Part shown: positions 17,962 to 26,734 of the stretch, in pieces
Layout of the letters: every line of letters begins with the position of its first letter
How positions within the stretch are numbered: position 1 is the first letter of the stretch
NCBI RefSeq assembly: GCF_018588585.1
Contig: NZ_JAEUFG010000001.1
Span: forward strand, 62,001-126,000
Direction: 5' to 3'
Source: Bacillus sp. SM2101
GTDB taxonomy: Bacteria > Bacillota > Bacilli > Bacillales > SM2101
Length of the DNA: 64,000 bases
The notes under the pieces: model-generated
What the model was told of the DNA's origin: nothing
Databases searched by the model: none
Seen by the model: the letters and a program-made list of their open reading frames with translations, nothing else
Made by a program: the position numbers and the translations under genes

Positions 17962-18357
17962 CTAACGATTTAGCTCAATAACTGAGTTCCTCTTCAAGTC
18001 TATTGAGATCATACCATAAATCACAGCAAAGCATAAATAAATTAATGATTGCCAGTACCCCATATTAAATAACAAGTAAAAGCTAGGTAAAACCGCGTAG
18101 GATAAAGCAATATCAAGAAAAGAAACTTTATTTTTTTTGAAGATTAAATAAGTTTGTTCAATAGCACTTCTTATTAAAAAGGCATTACAAATAAAACCTA
18201 CAAAAAAGCAGATCATCGCAGCAATGAACTTTAACGGATCAAATATAAGGTTGTTTAAAAGTCCTGACAAAGTCACTGGAGATTCAATTGGAATCCAACG
18301 AATAAAGACATAGCCACATAAAAAACCGGTAATTAAACTCATTATCTTCATTAACAT
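17962..18357 (-). CDS. Unknown four-helix membrane protein
   Basis: A 131-residue protein not recognised. It has four hydrophobic segments (about 4-20, 35-60, 82-100 and 103-120) with a short basic tail. It starts 9 nt upstream of ypbG on the same strand, suggesting a two-gene unit. The ATG follows directly on the T run of the terminator behind the CBS gene, and the G-run of that hairpin tail (GGGG, 9 nt upstream) may serve as its ribosome-binding site. No homolog at this place in B. subtilis that I recall. Confidence 0.6.
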   Translation of the reverse strand: MLMKIMSLITGFLCGYVFIRWIPIESPVTLSGLLNNLIFDPLKFIAAMICFFVGFICNAFLIRSAIEQTYLIFKKNKVSFLDIALSYAVLPSFYLLFNMGYWQSLIYLCFAVIYGMISIDLKRNSVIELNR

Positions 18358-18390
18358 AAAAAAAAACCCCCATACTACATTTATGTATGG
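18358..18390 (-). terminator. Hairpin and T9 run immediately before a start codon
   Basis: Stem CCATAC / GTATGG, then GGG and nine T on the minus strand, the last T adjoining the ATG at 18357. It ends the CBS-ACT gene unit and could also act as a control element for the membrane-protein/ypbG unit. Confidence 0.65.
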
Positions 18391-18418
18391 AAGGATTAAA
18401 TCATGAACATAGAAAGGC

Positions 18419-19051
18419 TTAGTCTTCGTATATATCTAGAACGCGGAAACCAGATTGCTCTAACTTCGCAACAAATTTATCAATATTGTCCTTTTTTTCA
18501 ATTTTCATGACAATTCTTCGAACTAACTTATCTGTCTCGTCAAAAGTGACCAATGAAATAATGTGCTCATGGAAACTCCTTGCTATTTCTGCTAACCTAG
18601 CTATTCTTCCTTCAGTTTCTACAGATGAAAACGCAATTCTAACACCAGGTTTTTGCATGCCAAATGCACTTTGGAACTGTTTCAATACATCATAACGAGT
18701 GACAATCCCTAAAAATGTTTTATCTTCGTCTACAACTGCTAGCAAAGGAAAATCTTTTAATTGGACTAACGTCTTTTCAAAAACCTCTTCACCTTCTAGG
18801 TATGTATCCTGATGAGTAGCTAATTCACTTGCTGTCGTTTTCGATAAAAACTCTTCTTTGCTATACGTTGATTGAAAGTAACTTTCATATATTTGATATC
18901 GGGTTAAGGTACCAACATAACTTTCGTTCATTACGATAGGTAGTGCATCAATCTGATGATCATTTAATTTCTTCAAAGCTGTTTGGATAGACTCATCATG
19001 AGCTACCGATATACATTTACTTTTTGGGATAAGTAGGCTCTTTACAAACAT
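18419..19051 (-). CDS. CBS-pair plus ACT-domain regulatory protein (AcuB/CbpA-like)
   Basis: About 210 residues. Two CBS motifs span about 1-130 (VAHDESIQTALKKLNDHQIDALPIV and LVQLKDFPLLAVVDEDKTFLGIVTRYDVLK), followed by an ACT-like domain (GVRIAFSSVETEGRIARLAEI to the C-terminus). The architecture fits AcuB and the c-di-AMP-binding protein CbpA of Firmicutes, so a nucleotide-sensing role is likely. I cannot tell which ligand. The start ATG 19051 is preceded by AGAGGTG 6 nt upstream. It is divergent from cotJA. Confidence 0.8.
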   Translation of the reverse strand: MFVKSLLIPKSKCISVAHDESIQTALKKLNDHQIDALPIVMNESYVGTLTRYQIYESYFQSTYSKEEFLSKTTASELATHQDTYLEGEEVFEKTLVQLKDFPLLAVVDEDKTFLGIVTRYDVLKQFQSAFGMQKPGVRIAFSSVETEGRIARLAEIARSFHEHIISLVTFDETDKLVRRIVMKIEKKDNIDKFVAKLEQSGFRVLDIYED

Positions 19052-19217
19052 AAAAAACACCTCTATTCTATATTATCTCTATAATATATTATACTACAAA
19101 GAAAATAGTTTTCCTCCTATAAGTATATGTTTTTTTATTCTGTGGGCATGAAACCTTAAAATAAAACATAAAAATGGAATGATACTTTGAAAAAGAATTT
19201 AAACAGGGAGGTTATCA

Positions 19218-19448
19218 ATGGTTACTTTTAGAAAATCATATCATCCGTATATTAGCCCACATGATCCGTGTAACCCCATATACGAAAAATATTTCGTTAC
19301 CCCACCTAATCTATATATAACATTCCAACCAAACCGGCTACCACAATATTCAGCAAAAGAAGCATTAAGAAAAGGAACATTATGGCCTATCTTTTATGAT
19401 CCATACTATGGTCCAAATGAGGTAGAAGAGCGGGGAGAATCACAATGA
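19218..19448 (+). CDS. cotJA: Spore coat protein CotJA
   Basis: First gene of the cotJ operon, made in the mother cell. The 76-residue, Pro- and Tyr-rich protein contains YISPHDPCNPIYEKYFVTPPNLYI and LWPIFYDPYYG, typical of CotJA. A good AGGGAGG site lies 8 nt before the ATG. Its end overlaps the cotJB start by 4 nt. In B. subtilis CotJ proteins are incorporated in the inner coat. Confidence 0.92.
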   Translation: MVTFRKSYHPYISPHDPCNPIYEKYFVTPPNLYITFQPNRLPQYSAKEALRKGTLWPIFYDPYYGPNEVEERGESQ

Positions 19449-19708
19449 ATAAACAATTACCCGAACAATTTTATTCACTGATGGAGGAACTGCAGTCGAT
19501 AGATTTTGTGCTCCTTGAATTATCTTTGTACTTAGATACACACCCTGGAGACTATGAAGCAATTCAACAATTCAATCATTATGTAACAAAAAAACACCAA
19601 GTAACAAAACAACTTGAGCCTATTTACGGTCCTTTGCAACAATATGGAAATAGCTATGCTGGCTACCCATGGAATTGGAACGAATCTCCTTGGCCATGGC
19701 AAATATAA
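19445..19708 (+). CDS. cotJB: Spore coat protein CotJB
   Basis: An 87-residue middle gene of the cotJ operon. Family features visible are LMEELQSIDFVLLELSLYLDTHPGD and the C-terminal PWNWNESPWPWQI tail, in which W/P alternation is characteristic. Its ATG overlaps the end of cotJA (ATGA), so it is translationally coupled. No catalytic motif. Confidence 0.92.
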   Translation: MNKQLPEQFYSLMEELQSIDFVLLELSLYLDTHPGDYEAIQQFNHYVTKKHQVTKQLEPIYGPLQQYGNSYAGYPWNWNESPWPWQI

Positions 19709-19745
19709 CAAATGACATAAGTTAAAAGGAGTGTGTTCTTACGAT

Positions 19746-20315
19746 ATGTGGATATATGAAAAAAAACTACAATACCCAGTAAAGGTTAGTACATGTAATC
19801 CAGAACTTGCAAAGTACCTCATTGAACAATACGGTGGTGCAGATGGAGAACTCGCTGCTGCACTAAGGTACCTCAATCAAAGGTATACGATTCCTGATAA
19901 AGTTATCGGTTTATTAACCGATATTGGTACTGAAGAATTTGCCCATCTAGAAATGATTGCAACGATGGTTTATAAACTTACAAAAGACGCTACTGTTGAA
20001 CAATTGAAAGCAGCTGGTTTAGGTTCACATTATGCAAACCATGAAAAAGCCTTGTTTTACGAAAACTCAAGTGGTGATGCATTTACGACATCCTATATTG
20101 CAGCAAAAGGTGATCCGATTGCTGATCTATATGAAGATATTGCAGCTGAGGAAAAAGCTAGGGCAACTTATCAATGGATTATCAATTTAAGTGACGATCC
20201 TGATTTGAATGATGGATTACGTTTTTTGAGAGAAAGAGAAATTATTCATGCGCAACGTTTTCGAGAGGCTGTAGAAATATTAAAAGAGGAAAAAGATCAA
20301 AAGAGGTTCTTTTAG
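19746..20315 (+). CDS. cotJC: Spore coat protein CotJC, manganese catalase family
   Basis: A di-manganese catalase-like ferritin-fold protein of 189 residues. The start ATG 19746 gives MWIYEKKLQYPVKV, the exact family N-terminus; the frame is open to an upstream GTG at 19731. The Mn-ligand pattern is seen in GADGELAAALRYL, DIGTEEFAHLEMIATMVY (E and H ligands) and DIAAEEKARATYQW, and REREIIHAQRF completes the fold. The GGAG site lies about 14 nt upstream, unusually far. Likely removes hydrogen peroxide in the coat. Confidence 0.94.
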   Translation: MWIYEKKLQYPVKVSTCNPELAKYLIEQYGGADGELAAALRYLNQRYTIPDKVIGLLTDIGTEEFAHLEMIATMVYKLTKDATVEQLKAAGLGSHYANHEKALFYENSSGDAFTTSYIAAKGDPIADLYEDIAAEEKARATYQWIINLSDDPDLNDGLRFLREREIIHAQRFREAVEILKEEKDQKRFF

Positions 20316-20338
20316 CTAATGACTTTAACTCATTAGCT
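20314..20338. terminator. Hairpin shared by the ends of cotJC and ypbF
   Basis: AGCTAATGA / TCATTAGCT, 9-bp stem and 7-nt loop. It contacts the stop codon regions of both convergent genes; no long T run, so weak as a terminator. Confidence 0.5.
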
Positions 20339-20798
20339 ATTTACTTTCATGGTATAAATTTATATCATATTCTGTCTGCATTAAATCAAAAACTCGCTCC
20401 CTTTCATGCCATTTAATAGGTTGTGGCCATAGTTCAATACTCTTTCTTATCACTTCACAACGTAAATCATGAAATTCCTTCTCAGCTTTGTCAACCTTCT
20501 TTTTATAATAAAGAATTGTACCATACACGGAAAATATGGTGAGCAATACGAATAAATGAATTTCATCTCCTAAGAAGGTAGACATGATCCTACTCGTAGA
20601 ATAATAAAATGGCTGTACAATGAAAAATAAAATATATAGAAAGAATATGATGCACAGAAATAGTAAAGTATACTGTAGTAGCTTCACTCTTTGTTTCAGA
20701 AGTTCAAATTTACGTTTTCTATCAACGAGATGCTGAAGCAATTGTTTTGTAACTTGATCTGTATTTGTATGTAATTGCTTTATTTTCTCCTCAATCAT
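20337..20798 (-). CDS. ypbF: DUF2663 membrane protein YpbF
   Basis: Two membrane segments (about 47-70 and 80-98) flanked by basic and coiled-coil-like cytoplasmic ends; charged Lys/Arg-rich C-terminal half. The family (DUF2663) is found between ypbG and ypbE in B. subtilis, as here apart from the inserted genes. ATG 20798 has a GGGGGTG site just upstream; the frame is open to a GTG at 20804. Function unknown. Confidence 0.8.
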   Translation of the reverse strand: MIEEKIKQLHTNTDQVTKQLLQHLVDRKRKFELLKQRVKLLQYTLLFLCIIFFLYILFFIVQPFYYSTSRIMSTFLGDEIHLFVLLTIFSVYGTILYYKKKVDKAEKEFHDLRCEVIRKSIELWPQPIKWHERERVFDLMQTEYDINLYHESK

Positions 20799-21128
20799 AA
20801 CCACCCCCAGCTTACTATACTCCTATTCTATTAACTTGGACAACGTATTATGCCATTACTATATTAACATGCCGGAGTTTCAAATCATAAAGGCGCTTTA
20901 TCCTTTATGGTTTGAAACGAGCTACTTAAAAGGCTCAGAATAGCTAGACAAACCAAAGAGGCAATAAACCTTACCTTCCTGACTAGTAAGCGTGTTAATA
21001 TGCACTTTCTTCTGTAAGTAGCTATGCTTACATGAGCCCAAAGAGAAATATTCAATGGAACTAAACATTATTTACCGTTTCACTCAGTTAAAAAGTGAAA
21101 AACGCGTCAAAGAAAAACGAAAGCACAC
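20799..21128. other. Gap between ypbE and ypbF with a strong hairpin
   Basis: 330 bp without a gene. Notable are a 17-bp near-perfect stem at 20877-20918 and smaller complementary blocks (AGCTACTTA near 20920 with TAAGTAGCT near 21016; GGCTCA with TGAGCC). No T run follows the main stem in either direction. Possibly a structured RNA or remnant element. Confidence 0.45.
20877..20918. repeat. 17-bp inverted repeat without a T run
   Basis: Left arm 20877-20893, right arm 20902-20918, with one A/G exchange (a G-U wobble in RNA) and an 8-nt loop CGCTTTAT. Much longer than usual for the terminators in this window, and lacking their T tract. Confidence 0.65.
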
Positions 21129-21743
21129 TTATTTGCTTTCGTTCTGTCTCGTAGGTATAAGAAGTTTCTGCCCTGTAAATATACTATTTCCTTGTATATT
21201 ATTTGCTAGTTTAATGATCTCAATTCCAGATTGACTATTAAAATATTTCATTGAAATGCTAAATAACGTTTCGTCATTTTTTACATAATGTATGATGTAA
21301 GAATTACTATCTATTATTTCGGTCTCTTGTTCGACCCCATTTTCTATATTCGTTTCGCTAGATGCATGATTAGTGTTGGTGTCTTCTTCAACACTTTCAC
21401 TTTCTATTGGATTAGGTTGCTGAAAGGTTTCTTCGTCTTCCACATTCTCTCTGTTAGGGGATTGGATATTCACTTTCACAGGACCCTTACTATTTGTATC
21501 TATAGTATTATTAGCGTGTCGGTATGCAATACTAAGGATTACAATGGGCAATAAGATAAAAAACAGAGCTAATAAACGAATAATCGGGTATTTAATTCGA
21601 AATTTCGTTTTCTTTTTTGTTGCTTTATGTACCTGACTTCTCGGAGGCAACACTGATTTTTCTAAACTTTCCTCTTCAGCATTTGCAATCCTGTCCCTTA
21701 ATTCTTCAGCTTGATCATGCAACTTTTCATTCTGATTAGACAT
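21129..21743 (-). CDS. ypbE: LysM-domain membrane protein YpbE
   Basis: An N-terminal acidic helix (about 1-40), a basic patch and one membrane segment (about 56-75, LLALFFILLPIVILSI), a low-complexity acidic linker (about 80-140), then a C-terminal LysM domain (about 155-204: VKNDETLFSISMKYF through GQKLLIPT) that binds peptidoglycan outside the cell. The start ATG 21743 is selected for its GAGGTG site. It is the last gene of the ypbB-recQ-ypbD-ypbE unit, starting 5 nt past the ypbD stop. Confidence 0.88.
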   Translation of the reverse strand: MSNQNEKLHDQAEELRDRIANAEEESLEKSVLPPRSQVHKATKKKTKFRIKYPIIRLLALFFILLPIVILSIAYRHANNTIDTNSKGPVKVNIQSPNRENVEDEETFQQPNPIESESVEEDTNTNHASSETNIENGVEQETEIIDSNSYIIHYVKNDETLFSISMKYFNSQSGIEIIKLANNIQGNSIFTGQKLLIPTRQNESK

Positions 21744-21748
21744 ACCTG

Positions 21749-22351
21749 TCACCTCTTACTATGTCTTTTGCTACTTATATAATTTAGTCGCAATCTAACG
21801 GCTAATATAAAATCTATTAAAAAATGTGCAAAGGTTGTGACAAATAAGTTATTTGTCTTTAAAAACATATATCCTAATAAAAAGCTTAAAAATATAACTG
21901 AAGTGAATAGAACCCACTTTTGAAGATACCGAAAGTGTAAAAGCGCAAATATTACACTAGCAACTACAATGCCAAAATGAGTTTGTATAACACCTCTAAA
22001 TAATAGCTCTTCTGAGAAGGCAATGACGATAGTTAAAAAGAATATATGCGGTATACTTCGATGCTGAAAAATTTTTTCATTTAGTCCACCATCATCAATT
22101 AGCTCATTTGGTAAATATTTCATAAATAGCAAGTCAGTTATAATTACAAATAACGCTATTCCACCACCATATAAAATGATTCGGAAATCGAATAAGTTCC
22201 ATAGTTCTTTGAATGATTTGAAATCTGGAAATAGAAAAAAACCAAAAATAATTGCGGCCACAATCATTAATGTTTGTGTTGCATACAAATGAAATAAAAT
22301 TTCACGATCGTCCATATTTTGTAATAAACGTTGTTGCCTATTATTTATCAT
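21749..22351 (-). CDS. ypbD: CPBP-family intramembrane metalloprotease YpbD
   Basis: A 200-residue polytopic protein with the CPBP/Abi motifs [11 protein letters not shown] (EExxxR, about 112-122), FALLHFRY (HxxxN-like) and FAHFLIDF (second His). These residues are predicted to form an active site like that of Rce1. The substrate is unknown. The start overlaps recQ by 4 nt (ATGA), so it is translationally coupled. Confidence 0.9.
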   Translation of the reverse strand: MINNRQQRLLQNMDDREILFHLYATQTLMIVAAIIFGFFLFPDFKSFKELWNLFDFRIILYGGGIALFVIITDLLFMKYLPNELIDDGGLNEKIFQHRSIPHIFFLTIVIAFSEELLFRGVIQTHFGIVVASVIFALLHFRYLQKWVLFTSVIFLSFLLGYMFLKTNNLFVTTFAHFLIDFILAVRLRLNYISSKRHSKR

Positions 22352-23865
22352 TTATTTTCACTCACTTTAAACATTCGATTTAGCTCATTCCTCCAATGAA
22401 ATGGTTTAGGCTTTGTAACCTCAGATTTTTGATAAAAATTGTTTATTTGAAATGAGCAATTATCACAGCAACTAGGGGGTTTCTTTTCTAGCTTCTCGCA
22501 AAAATATGCCAGTAAATGTTCTCTTCGGCAATCGTTACATTCAATCCATTCCAGCATTTTATGTAACTTCGAGTATTTCTCTTCAATTCTTCTTTGTACT
22601 TCTTCATAAATTACACGGACGATTTCACCCTTATCGACATGACTATTCATCAACTTTGGAAGCTGCATGATTAGATGCTTTAATAATCGCCACTGTACTT
22701 CTGTCAAATGATATTTGTCTATGATGTTTATATCATGTTGTTTATTAAAAGTGGCAACGCTACTTATCTTCCCTGTCTGATCTAAGTAATCAACTACTTT
22801 GCCAACCTGCTTAACTGTCGGAAACTCATGTTCGATAATGTTTCTTTGTAATTTGTCATCACCAACGGTATGAAGTAGAATTGCAATACTATTTTTACCA
22901 TCACGCCCCGCACGACCTATTTCTTGAACATAAGATTCAAATTGGCTTGGAAAATGGAAGTGAATCACAAACCTGATATTAGGTTTGTTAACACCCATAC
23001 CAAATGCACTCGTACAACAAATAACATGTAATTGATCGTGGAGAAACTGTTGTTGTATTAACATACGCTGTTCTTGGTCCATACCACCATGATAATAAGC
23101 GACATCAGTTATTCCTTCGTTTAATAATCTTTCTGCTATTATTTCAGTCCAATTTCTACTAGAAAAATAAATGATTCCTGGTCCCTTCAGAGAACGAATG
23201 AAATGTAGGAGCTTGTCGATTTTTTCTTCAATGGTATTAACTTTTTCAACTAATAAAGCGATGTTTGGGCGGTCTACAGAATAAATATGCATATTCGCAT
23301 CATGTAAGTTTAAAGATCTTTTAATATCTGTAATTACCTCGTTTGTTGCTGTTGCAGTTAATGCCAGGCAAGTTGGATTTCCTAACAATTCTTTTATTTC
23401 ACCTAGCTTAGAATAATCTGGACGAAAATCATGTCCCCATTGTGATATACAATGGGCTTCATCTACAACAAATAGTGAAATATTGATGTTCTTTAGCGCT
23501 GAAATTATATGAGGTAATTGCAGCATTTCCGGAGAAATATAAATAAAGCGAAAACTAGCTATATCTCTAATAGCAAGGCGTTTAGCACCCGTTCGTAAAA
23601 AACTATTTAGTGCGATTACTTTTTTTTCACCATTCATCCTAAGCTGTTGAACTTGGTCTTCCATTAGAGATACTAATGGTGAGATGATTATAATACTGCC
23701 ACTCAACATATAACCTGGTAATTGGTAACAGATTGATTTCCCCCCACCCGTTGGCAGCATCCCTACAACATCATTTCCAGCTAATATATCCTCAATGATT
23801 TCCCTTTGACCTGTTCGAAATGTTTGATATCCAAATCGGTTATTTAATTGTGTTTCCAACTTCAT
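22348..23865 (-). CDS. recQ: ATP-dependent DNA helicase RecQ
   Basis: A 3'-5' DNA helicase of the RecQ family (short form, 505 residues, no HRDC). Motifs: [31 protein letters not shown] (Walker A inside), [19 protein letters not shown] (DEAH box), [42 protein letters not shown] and [10 protein letters not shown]. The zinc-binding region has C-x-x-C-like [16 protein letters not shown] and CCDNCS. It overlaps ypbB by 26 nt, the same arrangement as in B. subtilis. Confidence 0.96.
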   Translation of the reverse strand: MKLETQLNNRFGYQTFRTGQREIIEDILAGNDVVGMLPTGGGKSICYQLPGYMLSGSIIIISPLVSLMEDQVQQLRMNGEKKVIALNSFLRTGAKRLAIRDIASFRFIYISPEMLQLPHIISALKNINISLFVVDEAHCISQWGHDFRPDYSKLGEIKELLGNPTCLALTATATNEVITDIKRSLNLHDANMHIYSVDRPNIALLVEKVNTIEEKIDKLLHFIRSLKGPGIIYFSSRNWTEIIAERLLNEGITDVAYYHGGMDQEQRMLIQQQFLHDQLHVICCTSAFGMGVNKPNIRFVIHFHFPSQFESYVQEIGRAGRDGKNSIAILLHTVGDDKLQRNIIEHEFPTVKQVGKVVDYLDQTGKISSVATFNKQHDINIIDKYHLTEVQWRLLKHLIMQLPKLMNSHVDKGEIVRVIYEEVQRRIEEKYSKLHKMLEWIECNDCRREHLLAYFCEKLEKKPPSCCDNCSFQINNFYQKSEVTKPKPFHWRNELNRMFKVSENK

Positions 23866-24925
23866 TTACTCCACCACTTTTAGCTAAAACAAGACGAATT
23901 TCAAAATATGAAAAGGTTGAATTTAATGCCTGTTTAATAAGCTTTAATTGATTCGTTTGCAACTCCCTTATTTGGGCTTGAATGAGTGCTACCTTATTTG
24001 TATTAATAAACGGTTCTATACTAAAATTTTCAATGTTATGGGCAATCTCAACAATATGATCCTCAATTGTGCTCTCTTTTAAATCCCTTATTTTAGAAAT
24101 TTGATCTATTGATTTCCCGTTGTTAATTAAAGCTAGCGTTTTCCGAGCAGAAACTGTTAGTGGATATGGAAAGTTAATATCAACAATCATCTTAGCTAAA
24201 ATAGGCACTTGAGTTTTGTTTTGTTCAACTAAATTAACCATTTCGTGTAATATAGCTTGAAAAGTAAGAACAATATACGTTTCATCTTCACGATACATTG
24301 TTGATAGTTGTTTATATGTCAGGCCTATGCGGTCAAAACTTGATAGCCTAAGAACAAAAAGGTTCGCTTCTTTTTCTGACAACATGGAAAGTAATAGCTC
24401 TAATTCATTAACTATATTATTTATCAGCACTAATTTGTTTCCTTGAAAGTGGTTGAAAAAATCCTTGACCCATTTTTGAACACTTTCGTTCGTCTGAATA
24501 GGTGTATATTGCTGATTTTTATAAGAAATATTTGAGAGCACCTGAACAATTAAGGTTAGTCTTTTCCAAAAATGACTAGCCACATTGTTATACTTCCAAC
24601 CGTCAAGCTTTTCCGGAAATGGACTTTCCAATAAATATTGTGCAACTATTTTTTCACCAGCTATTGTTGCGACATAATGATCGTTCTCAATTTCTCTAAT
24701 GTAATTTTGTTCTTTTAATAAATGAACAGCTTTTGTAACTTCGTGTATGGAATGATCCGGTAAGACCGAAAACAAATTTGATAATTGGTATAGCTTACCA
24801 TCATGAATTGTTTGTGACGATTTTTTGCCTTTTAATAGATGGTGCACGGCAGCAACAGATCGCTCACCTTTCAATTTCTTAAGACAGTATAAAACTACTA
24901 CAGAAAAATAATTGAGAGTTTTCAT
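23840..24925 (-). CDS. ypbB: Helix-turn-helix protein YpbB
   Basis: A 361-residue, mainly helical protein. The N-terminal half resembles the YpbB family. The C-terminal region about 260-330 is a winged helix/RQC-like segment ([35 protein letters not shown]) similar to helicase-associated HTH domains. Directly upstream and overlapping recQ, so the two likely function together (inferred). B. subtilis YpbB is 352 residues. Confidence 0.85.
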   Translation of the reverse strand: MKTLNYFSVVVLYCLKKLKGERSVAAVHHLLKGKKSSQTIHDGKLYQLSNLFSVLPDHSIHEVTKAVHLLKEQNYIREIENDHYVATIAGEKIVAQYLLESPFPEKLDGWKYNNVASHFWKRLTLIVQVLSNISYKNQQYTPIQTNESVQKWVKDFFNHFQGNKLVLINNIVNELELLLSMLSEKEANLFVLRLSSFDRIGLTYKQLSTMYREDETYIVLTFQAILHEMVNLVEQNKTQVPILAKMIVDINFPYPLTVSARKTLALINNGKSIDQISKIRDLKESTIEDHIVEIAHNIENFSIEPFINTNKVALIQAQIRELQTNQLKLIKQALNSTFSYFEIRLVLAKSGGVNEVGNTIK

Positions 24926-25184
24926 ATGATCACCTTAAGATAAATAAACTCAAAATGAATAGATATATTTATTTTAGCAAATATTGAAGAAGTAATGTGA
25001 ACTATTCTCGTCAAACCTCTATAAAAAACGTCTTCATTACTGATTATGACTTTTATTTAACAAGCTAGAAAGCCTTATATGATAAGTATTCTCAATGACT
25101 TTTCTATTGAAAAGTTTTTAAAACAGTTTTACAATAGGAATGAGCAACTCATTTCCATTTTATGAGGAACTAATTTATTAATAG

Positions 25185-25454
<270 letters not shown>

Positions 25455-25461
25455 CATAATA

Positions 25462-25491
25462 AAAAGCCCTCTGACAAGTCAGAGGGCTTTT
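25462..25491. terminator. Bidirectional terminator between fer and ribU
   Basis: A 13-bp perfect stem AAAAGCCCTCTGA / TCAGAGGGCTTTT with a 4-nt loop and T/A runs on both sides. It serves both convergent genes. Confidence 0.9.
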
Positions 25492-25494
25492 TAC

Positions 25495-26082
25495 TTATGC
25501 ATTATGCAATGCTCTTTGCTGTTGTTCTAACCAAGTACGCATTCTTGTGAAAAGGAGTAAAAATACGATCGTTATAACTCCTCCTTTAATCAAGTTAAAT
25601 GGCATGAATGCAACAGCAATTAATTTCATTGTTTCTAAATTGGACATGGCAGGGTAACCTAAAAACATCGTATATGCTGGTAAAATAATAAACATATTTA
25701 AAACCGCCATCATTAACGTCATTACAATCGTTCCTACAATTAATCCAAATGTTAAACCAGTTTTTGAGTTATATTTTCGGTATATATATGAAACGGGTAA
25801 AATGAACAATAATCCCGCAATAAAATTAGCTGCTTGCCCTACAGGTACACCTACTGCGCTACTCATAAAGAAATAATGTAAAATATTTTTAATTGCCTCT
25901 ACAGTAATTCCTGCTGCTGGCCCAAAAACGATGGCTGCAATTAAAGCTGGCACTTCACTAAAATCGATTTTCAAATACGGTGGTATTCCTGGCAGTGGGA
26001 AATCAAGCATCATTAAAATAAATGATATACTGCTTAACACCCCTACTGTAACTAATTTTCTAACGTTGTTCTGTCTTCCCAT
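25495..26082 (-). CDS. ribU: Riboflavin ECF transporter substrate-binding subunit RibU (FmnP, YpaA)
   Basis: The S-component of an energy-coupling factor transporter that takes up riboflavin. About six membrane helices are seen, and the family segments FILMMLDFPLPGIPPYLKIDFSEVPALI and IVFGPAAGITVEAIKNILHYF are clearly present. The start ATG 26082 follows AGGAGAGAGGAAC; the open frame continues upstream through the leader, but the leader is the riboswitch expression platform. Regulated by the FMN riboswitch at 26308-26456. The general EcfAAT module is not in the window. Confidence 0.94.
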   Translation of the reverse strand: MGRQNNVRKLVTVGVLSSISFILMMLDFPLPGIPPYLKIDFSEVPALIAAIVFGPAAGITVEAIKNILHYFFMSSAVGVPVGQAANFIAGLLFILPVSYIYRKYNSKTGLTFGLIVGTIVMTLMMAVLNMFIILPAYTMFLGYPAMSNLETMKLIAVAFMPFNLIKGGVITIVFLLLFTRMRTWLEQQQRALHNA

Positions 26083-26152
26083 GTTCCTCTCTCCTTTTCG
26101 TCTTTCAGTCCACCCCACGAAAAGCGGAAAGGTTCTTTTCGATACCAACAAT

Positions 26153-26180
26153 AAACCCCCATGCAAGAGGCATGAGGGTT
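26153..26180 (-). terminator. Intrinsic terminator of the ribU FMN riboswitch
   Basis: On the minus strand AAACCCTCATGC pairs with GCATGGGGGTTT and is followed by ATTGTT. It lies between the aptamer and the ribU ATG, as expected for FMN-induced termination. Confidence 0.75.
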
Positions 26181-26307
26181 TTGAATGAAAGGTATACTTA
26201 ATAAGCTGCACTTAAGGGTATTCTTGATACTTGCCAGTTCCTTTTTGATCACATAACAAATAAAGCTTACAAAAAGGTATGGACAACCTTAAGACGTAGC
26301 TAGAACC

Positions 26308-26456
26308 TCCATCTTCTCCCATCCAGACTATACTGTCGGCTCTGGAATCACACCAGATCCTGCTATTATGAATAGCTCGCGGGCTTAGAGCTTGAATATG
26401 TTAAAAAAATCACTCATCACCGCCGGTCGGGAATTTCACCCAGCCCCGAAGATAGA
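26308..26456 (-). promoter_or_regulatory. FMN riboswitch (RFN element) of ribU
   Basis: On the minus strand the conserved RFN blocks are all present in order: TCTTCGGGGCTGGGTG, AAATTCCCGACCGGCGGTGATGAG, AGCCCGCGAGC, GGATCTGGTGTGATTCCAGAG, and CCGACAGTATAGTCTGGATGGGAGAAG. When FMN binds, ribU transcription should stop at 26153-26180. The 5' end follows a promoter at 26483-26511. This is the first of two FMN riboswitches in the window. Confidence 0.97.
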
Positions 26457-26482
26457 CCTATTAAATTTTTTATACACCAATT

Positions 26483-26511
26483 ATTATACCTCATATGACC
26501 TTATTTGTGAA
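26483..26511 (-). promoter_or_regulatory. Candidate sigma-A promoter of the ribU leader
   Basis: On the minus strand TTCACA, exactly 17 bp, TATAAT, about 25 bp before the aptamer. One mismatch to consensus. Confidence 0.7.
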
Positions 26512-26661
26512 TCATAAAATCTTTAATTCAAACATTTCAGTTTAGTAATAAATCTACGTATTATAAAAAGCTCTATGTGTACTCTATATTAGTTCCTTAC
26601 ATGTGAAAATAAAGCTTTGTTTAATAAAACGCTTTCAATTTTTTGACTATTTCTTATTCCA

Positions 26662-26690
26662 TTGACATGGGTACTTTATTATGGTAAATT
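26662..26690 (+). promoter_or_regulatory. Candidate sigma-A promoter of serA
   Basis: TTGACA, 17 bp, TAAATT, about 45 bp before the serA ATG. The -35 is perfect. I see no T-box or other riboswitch in the short leader. Confidence 0.7.
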
Positions 26691-26734
26691 ATCAGAAATT
26701 TATACACATTCCAGAACTTTAGGAGGATTCTTAC

